DNA of 64,000 bases from Amycolatopsis saalfeldensis (GCF_900110575.1 NZ_FOEF01000018.1:1-64000); one strand, 5' to 3'. Positions 54,484 through 63,557 are shown, counted from the first letter of the stretch. Numbers and translations are program-made. Notes: a model not told the origin generated them from the sequence alone.

Positions 54484-55410
54484 GTGAATCCCCCACCGTC
54501 CGACCCTGCGAGCACCGGCCACGAGTTGGGCTGGACGCCGATCGCTGAAGAAGCCGTCCGAGCCGCCAGCGTTCTGCACCCGAAAGAAGGCGCGCTCCCC
54601 CGACCCACTCGGCGACGCGTGCTGACAGTCGCCAATCAGAAGGGCGGCGTCGGCAAGACCACGAGCACGGTCAACCTCGCTGCCGCGCTCGCCGTGCACG
54701 GACTCAAGACGCTGGTGATCGACCTCGACCCCCAGGGCAACGCCAGCACGGCGCTCGACATCGAGCACCGTTCCGGGACGCCGTCGATCTACGAGGTGCT
54801 GATCGGCGAGGTGTCGCTCGCGGAGGCGGCGGCCACCAGCGAGCAGTCCCCCAATCTCTTCTGCGTCCCCGCGACCATCGACCTCGCCGGCGCGGAGATT
54901 GAACTCGTCTCCATGGCGAGCCGCGAGACGCGATTGAAAGAGGCGCTCTCGAGCGAGGTGCTCGACCAGATCGGCGTCGACTACGTGTTCATCGACTGCC
55001 CACCGTCGCTCGGTCTCCTGACCGTCAACGCGATGGTCGCCGCGCAGGAGGTGCTCATCCCGATCCAGTGCGAGTACTACGCGCTGGAAGGCCTGGGGCA
55101 GCTGCTGAGCAACATCGAGCTCGTGCAGCAGCACCTCAACCGCGAGCTTCAGGTCTCCACGATCCTGCTCACCATGTACGACGGCCGCACCAAGCTGGCC
55201 GACCAGGTGACCAACGAGGTCCGGAACCACTTCGGCGACACTGTGCTGAAGACCGTCATCCCCCGCAGCGTGAAGGTGTCGGAGGCGCCCGGGTACGGCC
55301 AGACCGTGCTCTCCTACGACCCCGGTTCACGTGGCGCGATGAGCTACCTCGACGCGGCGAAGGAGATCGCGGAACGTGGTGCGAGCGAAGGAAGGAGCAA
55401 CAGCGCATGA
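54484..55410 (+). CDS. parA: Chromosome-partitioning ATPase ParA (Soj)
   Basis: 308 residues from GTG 54484, ten bases after GAGGAGGT; earlier frame starts lie in parS. Deviant Walker A KGGVGKTT within LTVANQKGGVGKTTSTVNLA, then LVIDLDPQGNAST, the Walker B-type FIDCPPSLGLL and a QCEYYALEGLGQLL segment. The N-terminal 40 residues are a linker. ParA forms a dynamic gradient on the nucleoid that moves ParB-parS; in actinobacteria it is held at the pole by DivIVA or a scaffold. It overlaps parB by 4 bp. Confidence 0.96.
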   Translation: MNPPPSDPASTGHELGWTPIAEEAVRAASVLHPKEGALPRPTRRRVLTVANQKGGVGKTTSTVNLAAALAVHGLKTLVIDLDPQGNASTALDIEHRSGTPSIYEVLIGEVSLAEAAATSEQSPNLFCVPATIDLAGAEIELVSMASRETRLKEALSSEVLDQIGVDYVFIDCPPSLGLLTVNAMVAAQEVLIPIQCEYYALEGLGQLLSNIELVQQHLNRELQVSTILLTMYDGRTKLADQVTNEVRNHFGDTVLKTVIPRSVKVSEAPGYGQTVLSYDPGSRGAMSYLDAAKEIAERGASEGRSNSA

Positions 55411-56426
55411 CTGAGCGCAGAGGAGGGCTCGGGCGCGGGCTCGCGGCCCTGATCCCGACCGGGCCGGCCACCACGGCCGGCCCGGCGCCCTCCGGCAGAG
55501 AGGACGGCGCCCCGGCCGAGAAGGTGGGGCGCGAGGACAAGGGCTGGTTCCCGGCGAACGAAGCGGTGACGCCTGTCGGCGGCGAGGTCGCCGGCGCGGT
55601 CTACCGCGAGATCCCCGTGGGCTCGGTCAAGCCGAACCCGAAGCAGCCCCGTCAGGTCTTCGACGAAGAAGCGCTCAGCGAACTCGAGCACTCCATTCGC
55701 GAGTTCGGGCTCATGCAGCCGATCGTCGTGCGCGAGCTCGGGGAGAACGAGTACGAGCTCGTCATGGGCGAGCGGCGCCTGCGCGCGTCGCAGCAGGCCG
55801 AGCTGGAGGCGATCCCGGCGATCGTCCGGCAGACCGCCGACGAGTCCATGCTGCGCGACGCGTTGCTGGAGAACATCCACCGCGTCCAGCTGAACCCGCT
55901 CGAGGAGGCGGCCGCGTACCAGCAGCTGCTCGACGAGTTCGCGGTGACGCACGAGGAGCTGGCCGGTCGGATCGGCCGGAGTCGCCCCGTCATCACCAAC
56001 ACGATCCGGCTCCTCAAGCTGCCGCTGCCCGTTCAGCGTCGCGTCGCCGCGGGCGTGCTGTCGGCCGGGCACGCGCGGGCACTGCTGTCTCTCGAGGATC
56101 CCGAGAGCCAGGAAGAGCTGGCGGCGCGGATCATCGCGGAGGGCATGTCAGTCCGCGCGACCGAGGAAGCCGTCACGCTGAAGAAAAGCGAGAAGCCGGC
56201 CAAGCCGAAGCCCGCTCCCCGCAAGCCGATCCAGGCGCCGGGGTTGCAGGAACTCGCCAACCGTCTGTCCGATCGATTCGACACCCGCGTGAAAGTCGAC
56301 CTCGGCCGGCGCAAGGGACGCATCGTGCTCGAGTTCGGCTCGGTGGACGACCTCGAACGCATCGTCGCGCTGATCGATGCGGAAGCGGGCGAAAAAACGG
56401 CGAATCGGACAGAGGAAACGGACTAG
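55407..56426 (+). CDS. parB: Chromosome-partitioning protein ParB (Spo0J)
   Basis: 339 residues from ATG 55407 (TERRGGLGRGLAALIPTG, the ParA-activating N-terminal motif). The CTPase and clamp domain has KPNPKQPRQVFDEEALSELEHSI, LVMGERRLRASQQAE and ENIHRVQLNPLEEA. A helix-turn-helix (GRIGRSRPVITNTIRLLKLP) reads parS, and a C-terminal dimer domain ends the protein. It loads at the four sites nearby and spreads along DNA. It shares an operon with parA. Confidence 0.96.
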   Translation: MTERRGGLGRGLAALIPTGPATTAGPAPSGREDGAPAEKVGREDKGWFPANEAVTPVGGEVAGAVYREIPVGSVKPNPKQPRQVFDEEALSELEHSIREFGLMQPIVVRELGENEYELVMGERRLRASQQAELEAIPAIVRQTADESMLRDALLENIHRVQLNPLEEAAAYQQLLDEFAVTHEELAGRIGRSRPVITNTIRLLKLPLPVQRRVAAGVLSAGHARALLSLEDPESQEELAARIIAEGMSVRATEEAVTLKKSEKPAKPKPAPRKPIQAPGLQELANRLSDRFDTRVKVDLGRRKGRIVLEFGSVDDLERIVALIDAEAGEKTANRTEETD

Positions 56427-56427
56427 G

Positions 56428-56496
56428 GATCACCCAGGGTCGTTTCGTCACGGTGATGATTGCTCACCGGGACGCCGGACAGCACCCTGGGTGATC
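56428..56496. terminator. long inverted repeat between parB and the Ddl-like gene
   Basis: A perfect 13-bp inverted repeat (GATCACCCAGGGT / ACCCTGGGTGATC) with a 43-base spacer that itself has CGGTGA/TCACCG. There is no T-run, so it may be a terminator for both convergent genes or another kind of site. Confidence 0.6.
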
Positions 56497-56508
56497 ATCG
56501 GCCGGGAG

Positions 56509-57459
56509 TCAGCTGGCGCGGGTGACGGCGCGGGTGATGAGTTCGGCGAACACCGAGCCGAGCGATTTCCCCGCGGCCTCCACGGCCATCGGCACGGTCG
56601 AGGTCTCGGTGAGCCCCGGCGACAGGTTCACTTCGAGGAACTGCACCGTGCCGTCGGACATGATGACGGCGTCGGTGCGTGAAATGTCCCGGAGGCCGAG
56701 CCACTGGTGCGCGGCGACCGCGAGTTCGCTGACCGCCTTCGAGGCCTCGTCGGAGATCCGGGCCGGCGTGAAGAAATCCGTCAGCCCCGCCGTGTAGCGC
56801 GCGGTGTAGTCGTAGACGCCGCTCTCCGGGACGATCTCGACCGCGGGCAGGGCCTCGGCCCCGTTCTCCCCCTCGACGACCGTCACGGCCACCTCGACGC
56901 CGTCCACCAACCGTTCCGCGAGCACGGTGTCGCCGTACGCGAAGCAGCCGACCATCGCCGCGGGCAGTTCCGCCGCCTCGCGGACGACCTGCGTGCCGAG
57001 CGCCGAGCCGCCCTGATCCGGCTTGAGGATCAGGGGCAGGCCGAGCCGCTCGACCATCGCGTCGAGCACCGACTGCGCGCCGAGCTCGCGGAAAGTGCTG
57101 TGCGGCAGGACGATCCAGTCCGGCGTCGAGAAGCCGGCCTGCTGCACGAACGCCTTGGCGGTGGGCTTGTCCCACGCGCGGCGGCAGCCCTGGGAGCTGG
57201 TGCCGACGAACGGCACGTCGAGCATCTCCAGCACGGTCTGCACCGAGCCGTTCTCCCCTTCGCCGCCGTGCAGCGCGACGACGACGGCGTCGGGCCGCTG
57301 CGTCCGCAGGCGCTCCAACAGCCCGGCGTCGGTGTCCCACTCCTCGACCGTCAGCCCCTCGGTGCGCAGCGCGGCCGAAAGCCGGCGGCCGGAGCGAAGG
57401 GAGACGTCGCGTTCGTGGGAAAGCCCGCCGGCGAGCACGGCAACGGTACGGTCGACCAC
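56509..57459 (-). CDS. D-alanine--D-alanine ligase-family ATP-grasp enzyme
   Basis: 316 residues. ATP-grasp pattern: VAVLAGGLSHERDVSLRSG (like the Ddl start), VALHGGEGENGSVQ, LILKPDQGGSALGT, VEVAVTVVEG and metal-binding EVNLSPGLTE. The last motif differs from the classic Ddl EVNTLPGMT, and the chain is short, so the exact product may be another dipeptide. It lies beside parB in many actinobacteria, separate from the main ddl next to mur genes. ATG 57459 may be preceded by GTG. Confidence 0.85.
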   Translation of the reverse strand: MVDRTVAVLAGGLSHERDVSLRSGRRLSAALRTEGLTVEEWDTDAGLLERLRTQRPDAVVVALHGGEGENGSVQTVLEMLDVPFVGTSSQGCRRAWDKPTAKAFVQQAGFSTPDWIVLPHSTFRELGAQSVLDAMVERLGLPLILKPDQGGSALGTQVVREAAELPAAMVGCFAYGDTVLAERLVDGVEVAVTVVEGENGAEALPAVEIVPESGVYDYTARYTAGLTDFFTPARISDEASKAVSELAVAAHQWLGLRDISRTDAVIMSDGTVQFLEVNLSPGLTETSTVPMAVEAAGKSLGSVFAELITRAVTRAS

Positions 57460-57497
57460 CGTGGGAACTCCTTAGCTGTGGGTGGAGCAGCGGTCGG

Positions 57498-58817
57498 TCA
57501 GACCGTGTCCGGAGACGGGGTTTCTGACCCCGGGATGGTGCGCGCCTTCACGCTACCGAAGGTGCGGCCGAGGTCCATTTCGGACTCCAGCACCGCGGCG
57601 AGCCGCCGCACGCCCTCGCGGATGCGCTCCGGCGTCGGGTAGCAGTAGGACAGTCGCATCTGGCGTGAGCCGAAGCCGTCCGCGTAGAAGCCGGTGCCGG
57701 ACGCGTACGCCACGCGCGCGGTGACCGCGCGGGGCAACATTGCTTTGGTGTCAACGCCTTCCGGCACCGTGACCCACACGTAGAAGCCGCCGTCGGGGTT
57801 CGTCCAGGAGCAGCCGGGGGGCAAGTGCTGGTTCAGCGCGGACAGCATCGCGTCGCGCCGCTCGCGGTAGTTCTCCCGGAATTTCTTGATCTGGCCCTTC
57901 CAATCGTGCGTCGCGAGGTAGCGCGAGACGATCATCTGGTTGAACGTCGGCGGGCACAGCGTCGCGGATTCCGCTGCCAGCACGAGCTTTTCGCGCACCG
58001 CGTGCGGCGCGAGCACCCAGCCGACGCGCAGGCCGGAGGCGAACGTCTTCGAGAACGAACCGAGGTACACGACGTTGTCGGGGTCGATCGAGCGCAGCGC
58101 CGGGTAGGTCTGGCCGTCGAAGCCGAGCAGGCCGTACGGGTTGTCCTCGACGATCAGCACGCCGTACTCGCGGCAGATCTCCACGATCTCCGCGCGCCGC
58201 TCCACTGCGAGCGTGACGCCGGCGGGATTGTGGAAATTCGGGATGGTGTAAAGGAATTTGACCCGCTGGCCGGCCTTCTCAGCCTGCTTCAGCGCCTCCC
58301 TCAGCCCCTCGGGCACGAGCCCCTGATCGTCCATCGCGACGTGCACGACCTTCGCCTGGTAGGCGGAGAACGAGCCGAGCGCGCCGACGTACGACGGGCC
58401 TTCCGCGATCACGATGTCACCCGGGTCGCAGAACAGGCGCGTCACCATGTCCAGGCCCATCTGGGAGCCGACGGTGACGACGACGTCGTCCGGGTGCGCC
58501 TTGATGCCCTCGAGCGCCATCACTTCGCAGATCTGGTCCCGCAACGCCGGCACGCCGTGCGCGGAGCCGTACTGGAGCGCGACGAGCCCCTCTTCGGCGA
58601 TGATCTCGCCGACCTGCGCCGACAGCGTGTCCAGGGGAAGCGCCGCGAGGTTCGGCATCCCCCCGGCCAGGGAAACCACCTCGGGACGGCTGGCCACCGC
58701 GAAGAGCGCTCGGATCTCCGAAGCGGTCATCCCCGCGGTGCGCGCGGCGTACCGGTCGAGGTGCGGGTCGAGGTTGTGGCGGCCGGCTTGCGGCTTGACA
58801 GGGCGGTTCTCGGTCAT
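57498..58817 (-). CDS. PLP-dependent aminotransferase (class I/II)
   Basis: 439 residues from ATG 58817 (TENRPVKPQAGRHNLDPHLDRY); the frame to 58913 lacks homology. Fold-type I pattern: VVSLAGGMPNLAALP, LQYGSAHGVPALRDQI, a YTIPNFHNPAGVTL substrate region, VEDNPYGLLGF and PLP-binding Lys in SFSKTFASGLRVGW, then GGFYVWV. This resembles 2-aminoadipate or aromatic aminotransferases. Substrate unknown. It lies 38 bp upstream of the Ddl-like gene on the same strand. Confidence 0.88.
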   Translation of the reverse strand: MTENRPVKPQAGRHNLDPHLDRYAARTAGMTASEIRALFAVASRPEVVSLAGGMPNLAALPLDTLSAQVGEIIAEEGLVALQYGSAHGVPALRDQICEVMALEGIKAHPDDVVVTVGSQMGLDMVTRLFCDPGDIVIAEGPSYVGALGSFSAYQAKVVHVAMDDQGLVPEGLREALKQAEKAGQRVKFLYTIPNFHNPAGVTLAVERRAEIVEICREYGVLIVEDNPYGLLGFDGQTYPALRSIDPDNVVYLGSFSKTFASGLRVGWVLAPHAVREKLVLAAESATLCPPTFNQMIVSRYLATHDWKGQIKKFRENYRERRDAMLSALNQHLPPGCSWTNPDGGFYVWVTVPEGVDTKAMLPRAVTARVAYASGTGFYADGFGSRQMRLSYCYPTPERIREGVRRLAAVLESEMDLGRTFGSVKARTIPGSETPSPDTV

Positions 58818-59013
58818 CGACGGCAACCTGGAGGGCTCGGTGGTACCTGCTGGTAGATCCATCGAGTGTAACCGCGGCCTCTTCGCGGTCCCCGCTCTTC
58901 CGGCGCTCGTCACATCGGCTTATCCTCGGTGTGGCTCTTCCGGTACTGCCTGCGCTCGCGCGGGCGAAGAGGCCGGTGGTGAGTTGTCGGGTGAGGCTTT
59001 CAGGAGGTTTCAG

Positions 59014-59658
59014 GTGTCGCGTCGCGTCGTGGGCGTCACCCTGGACAACCTGGAGCACCTGCCCAAGAGCTGCCGTCGGTGCGTGTACTGGGAGCTGGCG
59101 CCGCATCTGAAGGCGCAGGCCGAGGAGTTCGGCTCCACGGAGGTCGAGAAGGAGGCCTGGGTCTCCAGCGTGCTGCTGGAGTGGGGCTCCTGCGGCCGCA
59201 TCGTCTACAGCGACACGCTGCCGGTCGGGTTCGTGCTGTACGCGCCGCCGAACGCCGTCCCGCGCTCGCTGGCCTTCCCCACCTCGCCCCCCAGCGCCGA
59301 CGCCGTGCTGCTCACGGCGTTCCAGGTCCTCCCGGAATTCCGCGGCGGCGGCCTCGGCCGGATGCTGGTCCAAGCGGTCGCGAAGGACCTGACCAAACGC
59401 GGCGTCCGCGCCATCGAGGCTTTCGGCGACGCGAACCCGGACGAAGGCGACCCGATGGAGCAGCACACGTGCGTGCTGCCGGCGGCGTTCCTGCAGAGCG
59501 TGGGCTTCAAGACGGTCCGCCCCCACTCGAAGTGGCCGCGGCTGCGCCTCGAGCTGCGCTCGGCGATCAGCTGGAAGGAAGACGTCGAAGCGGCGCTGGA
59601 GCGGCTACTCGGCCAGGTGACGATCACGACGGCCGAGCCGAGCCTCGGGCGAGCTTGA
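59014..59658 (+). CDS. GNAT-family N-acetyltransferase
   Basis: 214 residues from GTG 59014, six bases after CAGGAGG. The N-terminal part (CRRCVYWELAPHLKAQAEEFG) with a Cys pair is followed by GNAT motif A (AFQVLPEFRGGGLGRMLVQAVAKDL) that binds acetyl-CoA. It matches a conserved actinobacterial gene close to parB and cwlM. Substrate unknown. It ends three bases before the convergent DUF4287-SRPBCC gene. Confidence 0.88.
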   Translation: MSRRVVGVTLDNLEHLPKSCRRCVYWELAPHLKAQAEEFGSTEVEKEAWVSSVLLEWGSCGRIVYSDTLPVGFVLYAPPNAVPRSLAFPTSPPSADAVLLTAFQVLPEFRGGGLGRMLVQAVAKDLTKRGVRAIEAFGDANPDEGDPMEQHTCVLPAAFLQSVGFKTVRPHSKWPRLRLELRSAISWKEDVEAALERLLGQVTITTAEPSLGRA

Positions 59659-59661
59659 CCC

Positions 59662-60207
59662 TCAGCCTTCGAGCAGCTGCTTGAGCCGGGTGAGGCGGTC
59701 CCGCCAGTACCGCTTGGTCTTGTCGGCCGTCTCCTGATCAGGAAGGCGTTCGTGGGCGAGCGCAACCTGAGATCGTGTCCCTTTATCGACAAATCCGAAG
59801 TTGACTCGGGTGGTGCCGTCGCCCCAATCGAACCGGGCCGAACGGCGAGGTCGCGCGGTCCGTTCGGCGAGCAGACCGTCCGGCAGCCATCGTTCACGCA
59901 TCCCGGCATCCGTGACGACCCGGAACAGCTCTTCCACGGGTGCGCCAACCGTCTTGCTGGCGCTCACGGTGTAGAGCCCGTCGCGTCCACTTCCGGCCGC
60001 CCGCAGCCCTCGCGCCCGCTAGTACTCGACAGTCACTGTCTGCGCCCACCAGCTACCGACACCACTCTCGGCCATGAGCCATCTCACGATCTCGCCATGG
60101 CTCCGCCCGAGCGCCCTCCAAGCGTCAAGTTCCTCACCCCACTCATCCCAGCTCAACCCGGTAGCCCTCCGCACGGCTCCACCCGAAGTCAGCTTCGTCT
60201 CGCCCAT
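59662..60207 (-). pseudogene. DUF4287-SRPBCC protein interrupted by an in-frame TAG
   Basis: From ATG 60207 (GGAGG seven bases upstream) the frame reads GAVRRATGLSWDEWGEELD and SGVGSWWAQTVTVEY, the DUF4287 domain, then TAG at 60019-60021. Without a frame change it goes on with RARGLRAAGSGRDGLYTV, and an SRPBCC/AHSA1 domain (SASKTVGAPVEELFRVVTD, RERWLPDG, SARFDWGDGTTRV) to 59662. A single base change would restore one 181-residue gene. The second part could also start at GTG 59967 as a 101-residue protein. The role of intact homologs is unknown. Confidence 0.85.
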
Positions 60208-60375
60208 CCCGCTTCCTCCCGTCTCCCACTCCCCGCACACCAAGGACGTCGCCACCCCTTCCCCCATTTCGACACTCGCCACTCCACCCGCCCCGACCAG
60301 CTTCCATAACACTCCGCCCCGTGCCGGAAAGATCCGATTCCAAACGCTGTGCACAACTGTGGAAGAACCCCCGAG

Positions 60376-60420
60376 TTATCCACAGATTGCTGATAGAGGC
60401 CGTGGAAAACCTGTGGATGA
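60376..60420. promoter_or_regulatory. small DnaA-box cluster
   Basis: TTATCCACA (perfect) at 60376-60384 and TGTGGATGA at 60412-60420, with TGTGGAAGA-like sequence near 60357. Another TTATCCACG lies at 60888-60896. About 12-13 kb from oriC. Confidence 0.5.
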
Positions 60421-60439
60421 CTAGACTGGATCTGGGGAC

Positions 60440-61300
60440 GCCCCCCGAGGAGGGCGGGGGCTGCCCCAAGGTGTGGTGGGTCTGGCGGGCGGTGATCGCA
60501 ACGGGTTGTGGCGGTGCTTGAGACGGCGGAAGCGGGGTGGGGGCTCCGGTTTTGGTGTGGTGGGTGTGACTGGTGGGGCGTAGGTGGGTTGTCTGCTCAG
60601 TGGTGGGGCTTGGGGTGGTGAGGGGGCGGGCCGGCGGGGTGCTCGCGCGTGGGGGCGTGCGGCTGGGGATGACGGGTGGGTGGGGTTGGTCAGTGGTGGA
60701 TGGTGAGTCGCTGAGTGTGGTGACGCTGGGTGACTGGGGTGCTTGGTGGTTCGTGATGGTTGGTGACTGGTGGAGTCGGGAGAGTGGGGTGCTGGGGATT
60801 TGAGGAGCTTCGGGGACGGTTGGGGTGGGGTGGCGAGGAGTTCGCGGTGGGCAGGAGGTCCGCGGCGCGGTGAAGGGGCGGCGGGAGTTATCCACGGAAG
60901 AGCTGGGTTCGGCTGGAGCGGATCGCGTGGTGGAGGGCCGCATGGCTGCCGAGGGGATGGGCTAGTGGCAGCTTGAGGGTGCGTAGCGGTGGTTCGGGCG
61001 ATGCGTGAACGGGCGGTTTCAGTGGTGGGTGAACGGCGGCGCAGGTGATCGGATTGCAACGGTCGGCGGTGTGAGGCACGTTCCGGGTACCGGGTGGGGT
61101 GGGCAGACAGGGCGGCTGGACTGGGCAGGCAGGGGTGGCTGGCTGCTCTGGTTTGCCGGGAGCAGGCGATCGTCGGACTCGTCGTGCGGGGGCAGGCTGA
61201 GCTGGCATGACGTGTCGGGTCGGGCTGCGTTGGCGCGCGGGGGCTGGTTGGAGGGCGCCGAGTGGGTCCGGGGGTGCGCGGGGCCGAGGCAATGCGTCGG
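60440..61300. other. Non-coding tract with strong G/T strand skew
   Basis: In this gene-free part of the 60208-61775 gap the + strand is almost pure G and T over long runs (GGTGG, GGGTGG, GTGGTGGG), especially 60530-60800. The - strand frames are open but read as random Pro/Thr/Ser without domains, ribosome sites or codon bias. Several G-rich runs could form G-quadruplexes. Confidence 0.6.
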
Positions 61301-61379
61301 GCGAACGGGCAGGGGGTTGGCTGAAGCTGTCGCCTCAGCCGACCGGCCGGGAAGCAACCGGGTGGAAGCCACGCCAGTA

Positions 61380-61740
61380 CAAGTCAGCCGAGCGGGCGAG
61401 CAATCGAGCGGCGGCCAGCTCAGCACAAGGCAGCTGAGCGGCGGCTGGCCCAGTACAAGTCGGCCGGGTGGTGGCCAGCCCAACACAACGCAGCTGAGCG
61501 GCGGCCAGCCCGCACAGGTCGGCCGGGTGGCGGCCAACCGAGCACAAGGCAGCTGAGCGGCGGCCGACCCAGTACAAGTCGGCCGGGTGGCGGCCAGCCC
61601 AGTACAACGCAGCTGGGCGGCCATCCCGCACAGGTCAGTCGAGTGGAAGCCACGTCAGGTCAAGCCAACCCAGCGGAAGCCAACCCAGCGGAAGCCAACC
61701 GAGCACAAGCCAGTTGAGCGGGAGCCGACCAGGCAAAGCC
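61380..61740. repeat. Imperfect tandem repeats, about 60 bp (two 30-bp halves)
   Basis: Units such as CAGCTGAGCGGCGGCCAGCC and AGTCGGCCGGGTGGCGGCCA alternate from about 61380 to 61630, then decay into GCGGAAGCCAACC and GAGCACAAGCCAGTTGAG copies to 61740. The period is 60 bp. The minus strand reads ADLYWVGRRSAALC-like units, but there is no start, ribosome site or family. Non-coding repeats are more likely. Confidence 0.75.
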
Positions 61741-61775
61741 AAACTCGGTACAAGCCCGAGTGGCCGAAGGATTCC

Positions 61776-62924
61776 CTACTCGGCCTTGGCGAGTTCGTGG
61801 GCCAGGACGTCGGCGAAGGTGAAGGTGCCGGTGGGCTGGTCGCCTTCACCCAGGAGGTACAGGCGTTTCACCGCGATCAGGATGCCTTCGGCGACGATGT
61901 CGCGGAAAGCGGGGTCGCCCAGGTTGCGGGCGTCGTCCGGGTTGGTGAGGTAGCCGATTTCCACGCGGACGGCTGGGCAGCGGGTGCGGGTGAAGATCTC
62001 CCACGTCTTGTAGTGCGTGCGGCAGTCGCGCAGGCCGGTGCGGGCCGCGACCTCGCGTTGGATGAAGCCCGCCAGCAGTTCGCCCACCGTGGAGGTGGTG
62101 CCGTTGCCCGTGCCGAAGTGGAAGCTGGCCACGCCCTGGGCGCGCGGGGACGGGTTGCCGTCGTTGTGCAGGGACAGGAACAGGTCCGCGCCGGCGTCGT
62201 TGGCGAAGCGGGCGCGCTCGAAGTCCGTGGGGCTGTGGTTCGGGCCGCGGGAGATCAGGGCTTCCATGCCCGTTGCCTGCATGCGTCCTTCGAGCCGCCG
62301 GGCGAGGTCCCACGCGATGTCCGCTTCACGCAGGCCGCCGGCGACCACGCCGAGGTCTTCGCCGCCGTGGCCGGGGTCGATCACGATGCGCTTGCCGCGC
62401 AGCCGGGGGCCGGCGCGGCGGACCTGCTCCTGCTCGCGCAGGAAGACCGGGCGGCCGCCGCGGGCGCGCGGCGACGACAGGCGGTGCAGCTCACGGATCG
62501 TGGCCGGGCCGCAGATTCCGTCCGGGTTCAGGCGCATGTCGCGCTGGAACGTCATCAGCGCGCGCGCCGTCTGCGGGCCGAAGTACCCGTCCGGGCGGCC
62601 GGCGTCGAAGCCCAGCTCGGTGAGCCGCTCCTGCAGCGCGAACACGTCGTCACCCTGCACGGGCGAGGAGATCATGTGCGCCAGCGGACGGCTGCCCAGG
62701 TGATAGCTGGCGCCCTTGAGCGCCTGGAACGTCGCGGGGCCCACCACGCCGTCGGTGATCAGCCCACGCCGCTGCTGGAAGGCCCGCACCGCCTGTTCTA
62801 CCGCCACGTCGAAGGTCTCGTACTGCTCGGTCTCGGTGACCGCAGGGAGCAGTTCCATCCCGGCGAAGATCGCCCTGATCTCGGCGACGTCCGGACCGGT
62901 GTCACCGCGGCGGAGTACCCGCAT
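61776..62924 (-). CDS. cwlM: CwlM, N-acetylmuramoyl-L-alanine amidase-family regulator of peptidoglycan synthesis
   Basis: 382 residues from ATG 62924 with GAGGAG just upstream. Two peptidoglycan-binding domains (about 1-65 and 75-150: LRRGDTGPDVAEIRAIF; VFALQERLTELGFDAGRPDGYFG) precede an amidase_3 domain with GKRIVIDPGHGGEDLG (zinc His), an ERARFANDAGADLFLSLH segment and EIGYLTNPDDARNL (catalytic Glu). In mycobacteria CwlM is phosphorylated by PknB and then activates MurA in the cytoplasm. No signal peptide is seen here, in line with that role. Confidence 0.93.
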   Translation of the reverse strand: MRVLRRGDTGPDVAEIRAIFAGMELLPAVTETEQYETFDVAVEQAVRAFQQRRGLITDGVVGPATFQALKGASYHLGSRPLAHMISSPVQGDDVFALQERLTELGFDAGRPDGYFGPQTARALMTFQRDMRLNPDGICGPATIRELHRLSSPRARGGRPVFLREQEQVRRAGPRLRGKRIVIDPGHGGEDLGVVAGGLREADIAWDLARRLEGRMQATGMEALISRGPNHSPTDFERARFANDAGADLFLSLHNDGNPSPRAQGVASFHFGTGNGTTSTVGELLAGFIQREVAARTGLRDCRTHYKTWEIFTRTRCPAVRVEIGYLTNPDDARNLGDPAFRDIVAEGILIAVKRLYLLGEGDQPTGTFTFADVLAHELAKAE

Positions 62925-63135
62925 GCACTCCTCGCTCTTCACTAGGGCACCGAAACCAGCTCGATGCGATACAGAAACCTGGATGGGTGGTAAGCCCAGG
63001 CACCTATTGTGCCCTGTGAACTCTCGGTGAGCGCGCAGGCCCAGTCTGTGCGGCAAGCCGCCGAACGTGGTTCACGTCCGGGGACACGCCGTGCACCTGC
63101 GTGATCATGGCCACGGGCGGCTTGCCCGAACGTGC

Positions 63136-63179
63136 GAGAACCCGGGCCCGCGGGTGAATCACCGCAGGCCCGGGTTCTC
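63136..63179 (-). terminator. hairpin terminator of trxBA
   Basis: An 18-bp stem with one mismatch (GAGAACCCGGGCCCGCGG and partner), 25 bases after the trxA stop. Confidence 0.82.
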
Positions 63180-63203
63180 AGCTACTGGACGGCGTGCCCT
63201 CCG

Positions 63204-63527
63204 TCAGAGGACGTCCGACAAGTCCGAAAGCAGCGCGGCCTTCGGCTTGGCACCGACGATCTGCTTCACCGGCTTGCCGCCCTGGAACAGGATCAGCGTC
63301 GGGATCGACATCACCTGGTAGTCACGCGCCGTGTTCGGGTTCTCGTCGATGTCGAGCTTGGCGACGGTGATCTTCTCGCCGTTCTCGGCCGCGATCTCCT
63401 CGAGCACCGGGGCGACCATCTTGCACGGGCCGCACCAGGTGGCCCAGAAGTCCACCAGAACCGGCTTGTCGCTGGTCAGCACGTCGTCGACGAACGACTT
63501 GTCCGTCACCTTCACGGTGTTGGTCAT
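63204..63527 (-). CDS. trxA: Thioredoxin
   Basis: 107 residues. Active site WCGPCK in LVDFWATWCGPCKMVAPVLEE, cis-proline in SIPTLILFQGG. ATG 63527 follows GGAGAAGCCC. It reduces protein disulfides with TrxB, whose gene is just upstream (30 bp). Confidence 0.97.
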   Translation of the reverse strand: MTNTVKVTDKSFVDDVLTSDKPVLVDFWATWCGPCKMVAPVLEEIAAENGEKITVAKLDIDENPNTARDYQVMSIPTLILFQGGKPVKQIVGAKPKAALLSDLSDVL

Positions 63528-63557
63528 CGGGCTTCTCCTTCGAGTCGGTGGGAAAGG

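Noticed and set aside
60143..61059. Pro/Thr/Ser-rich minus-strand frames of 200-266 codons
   Set aside because: Explained by the G/T-skewed DNA; no start with ribosome site, no domain, and they run into the DUF4287 gene in a different frame.
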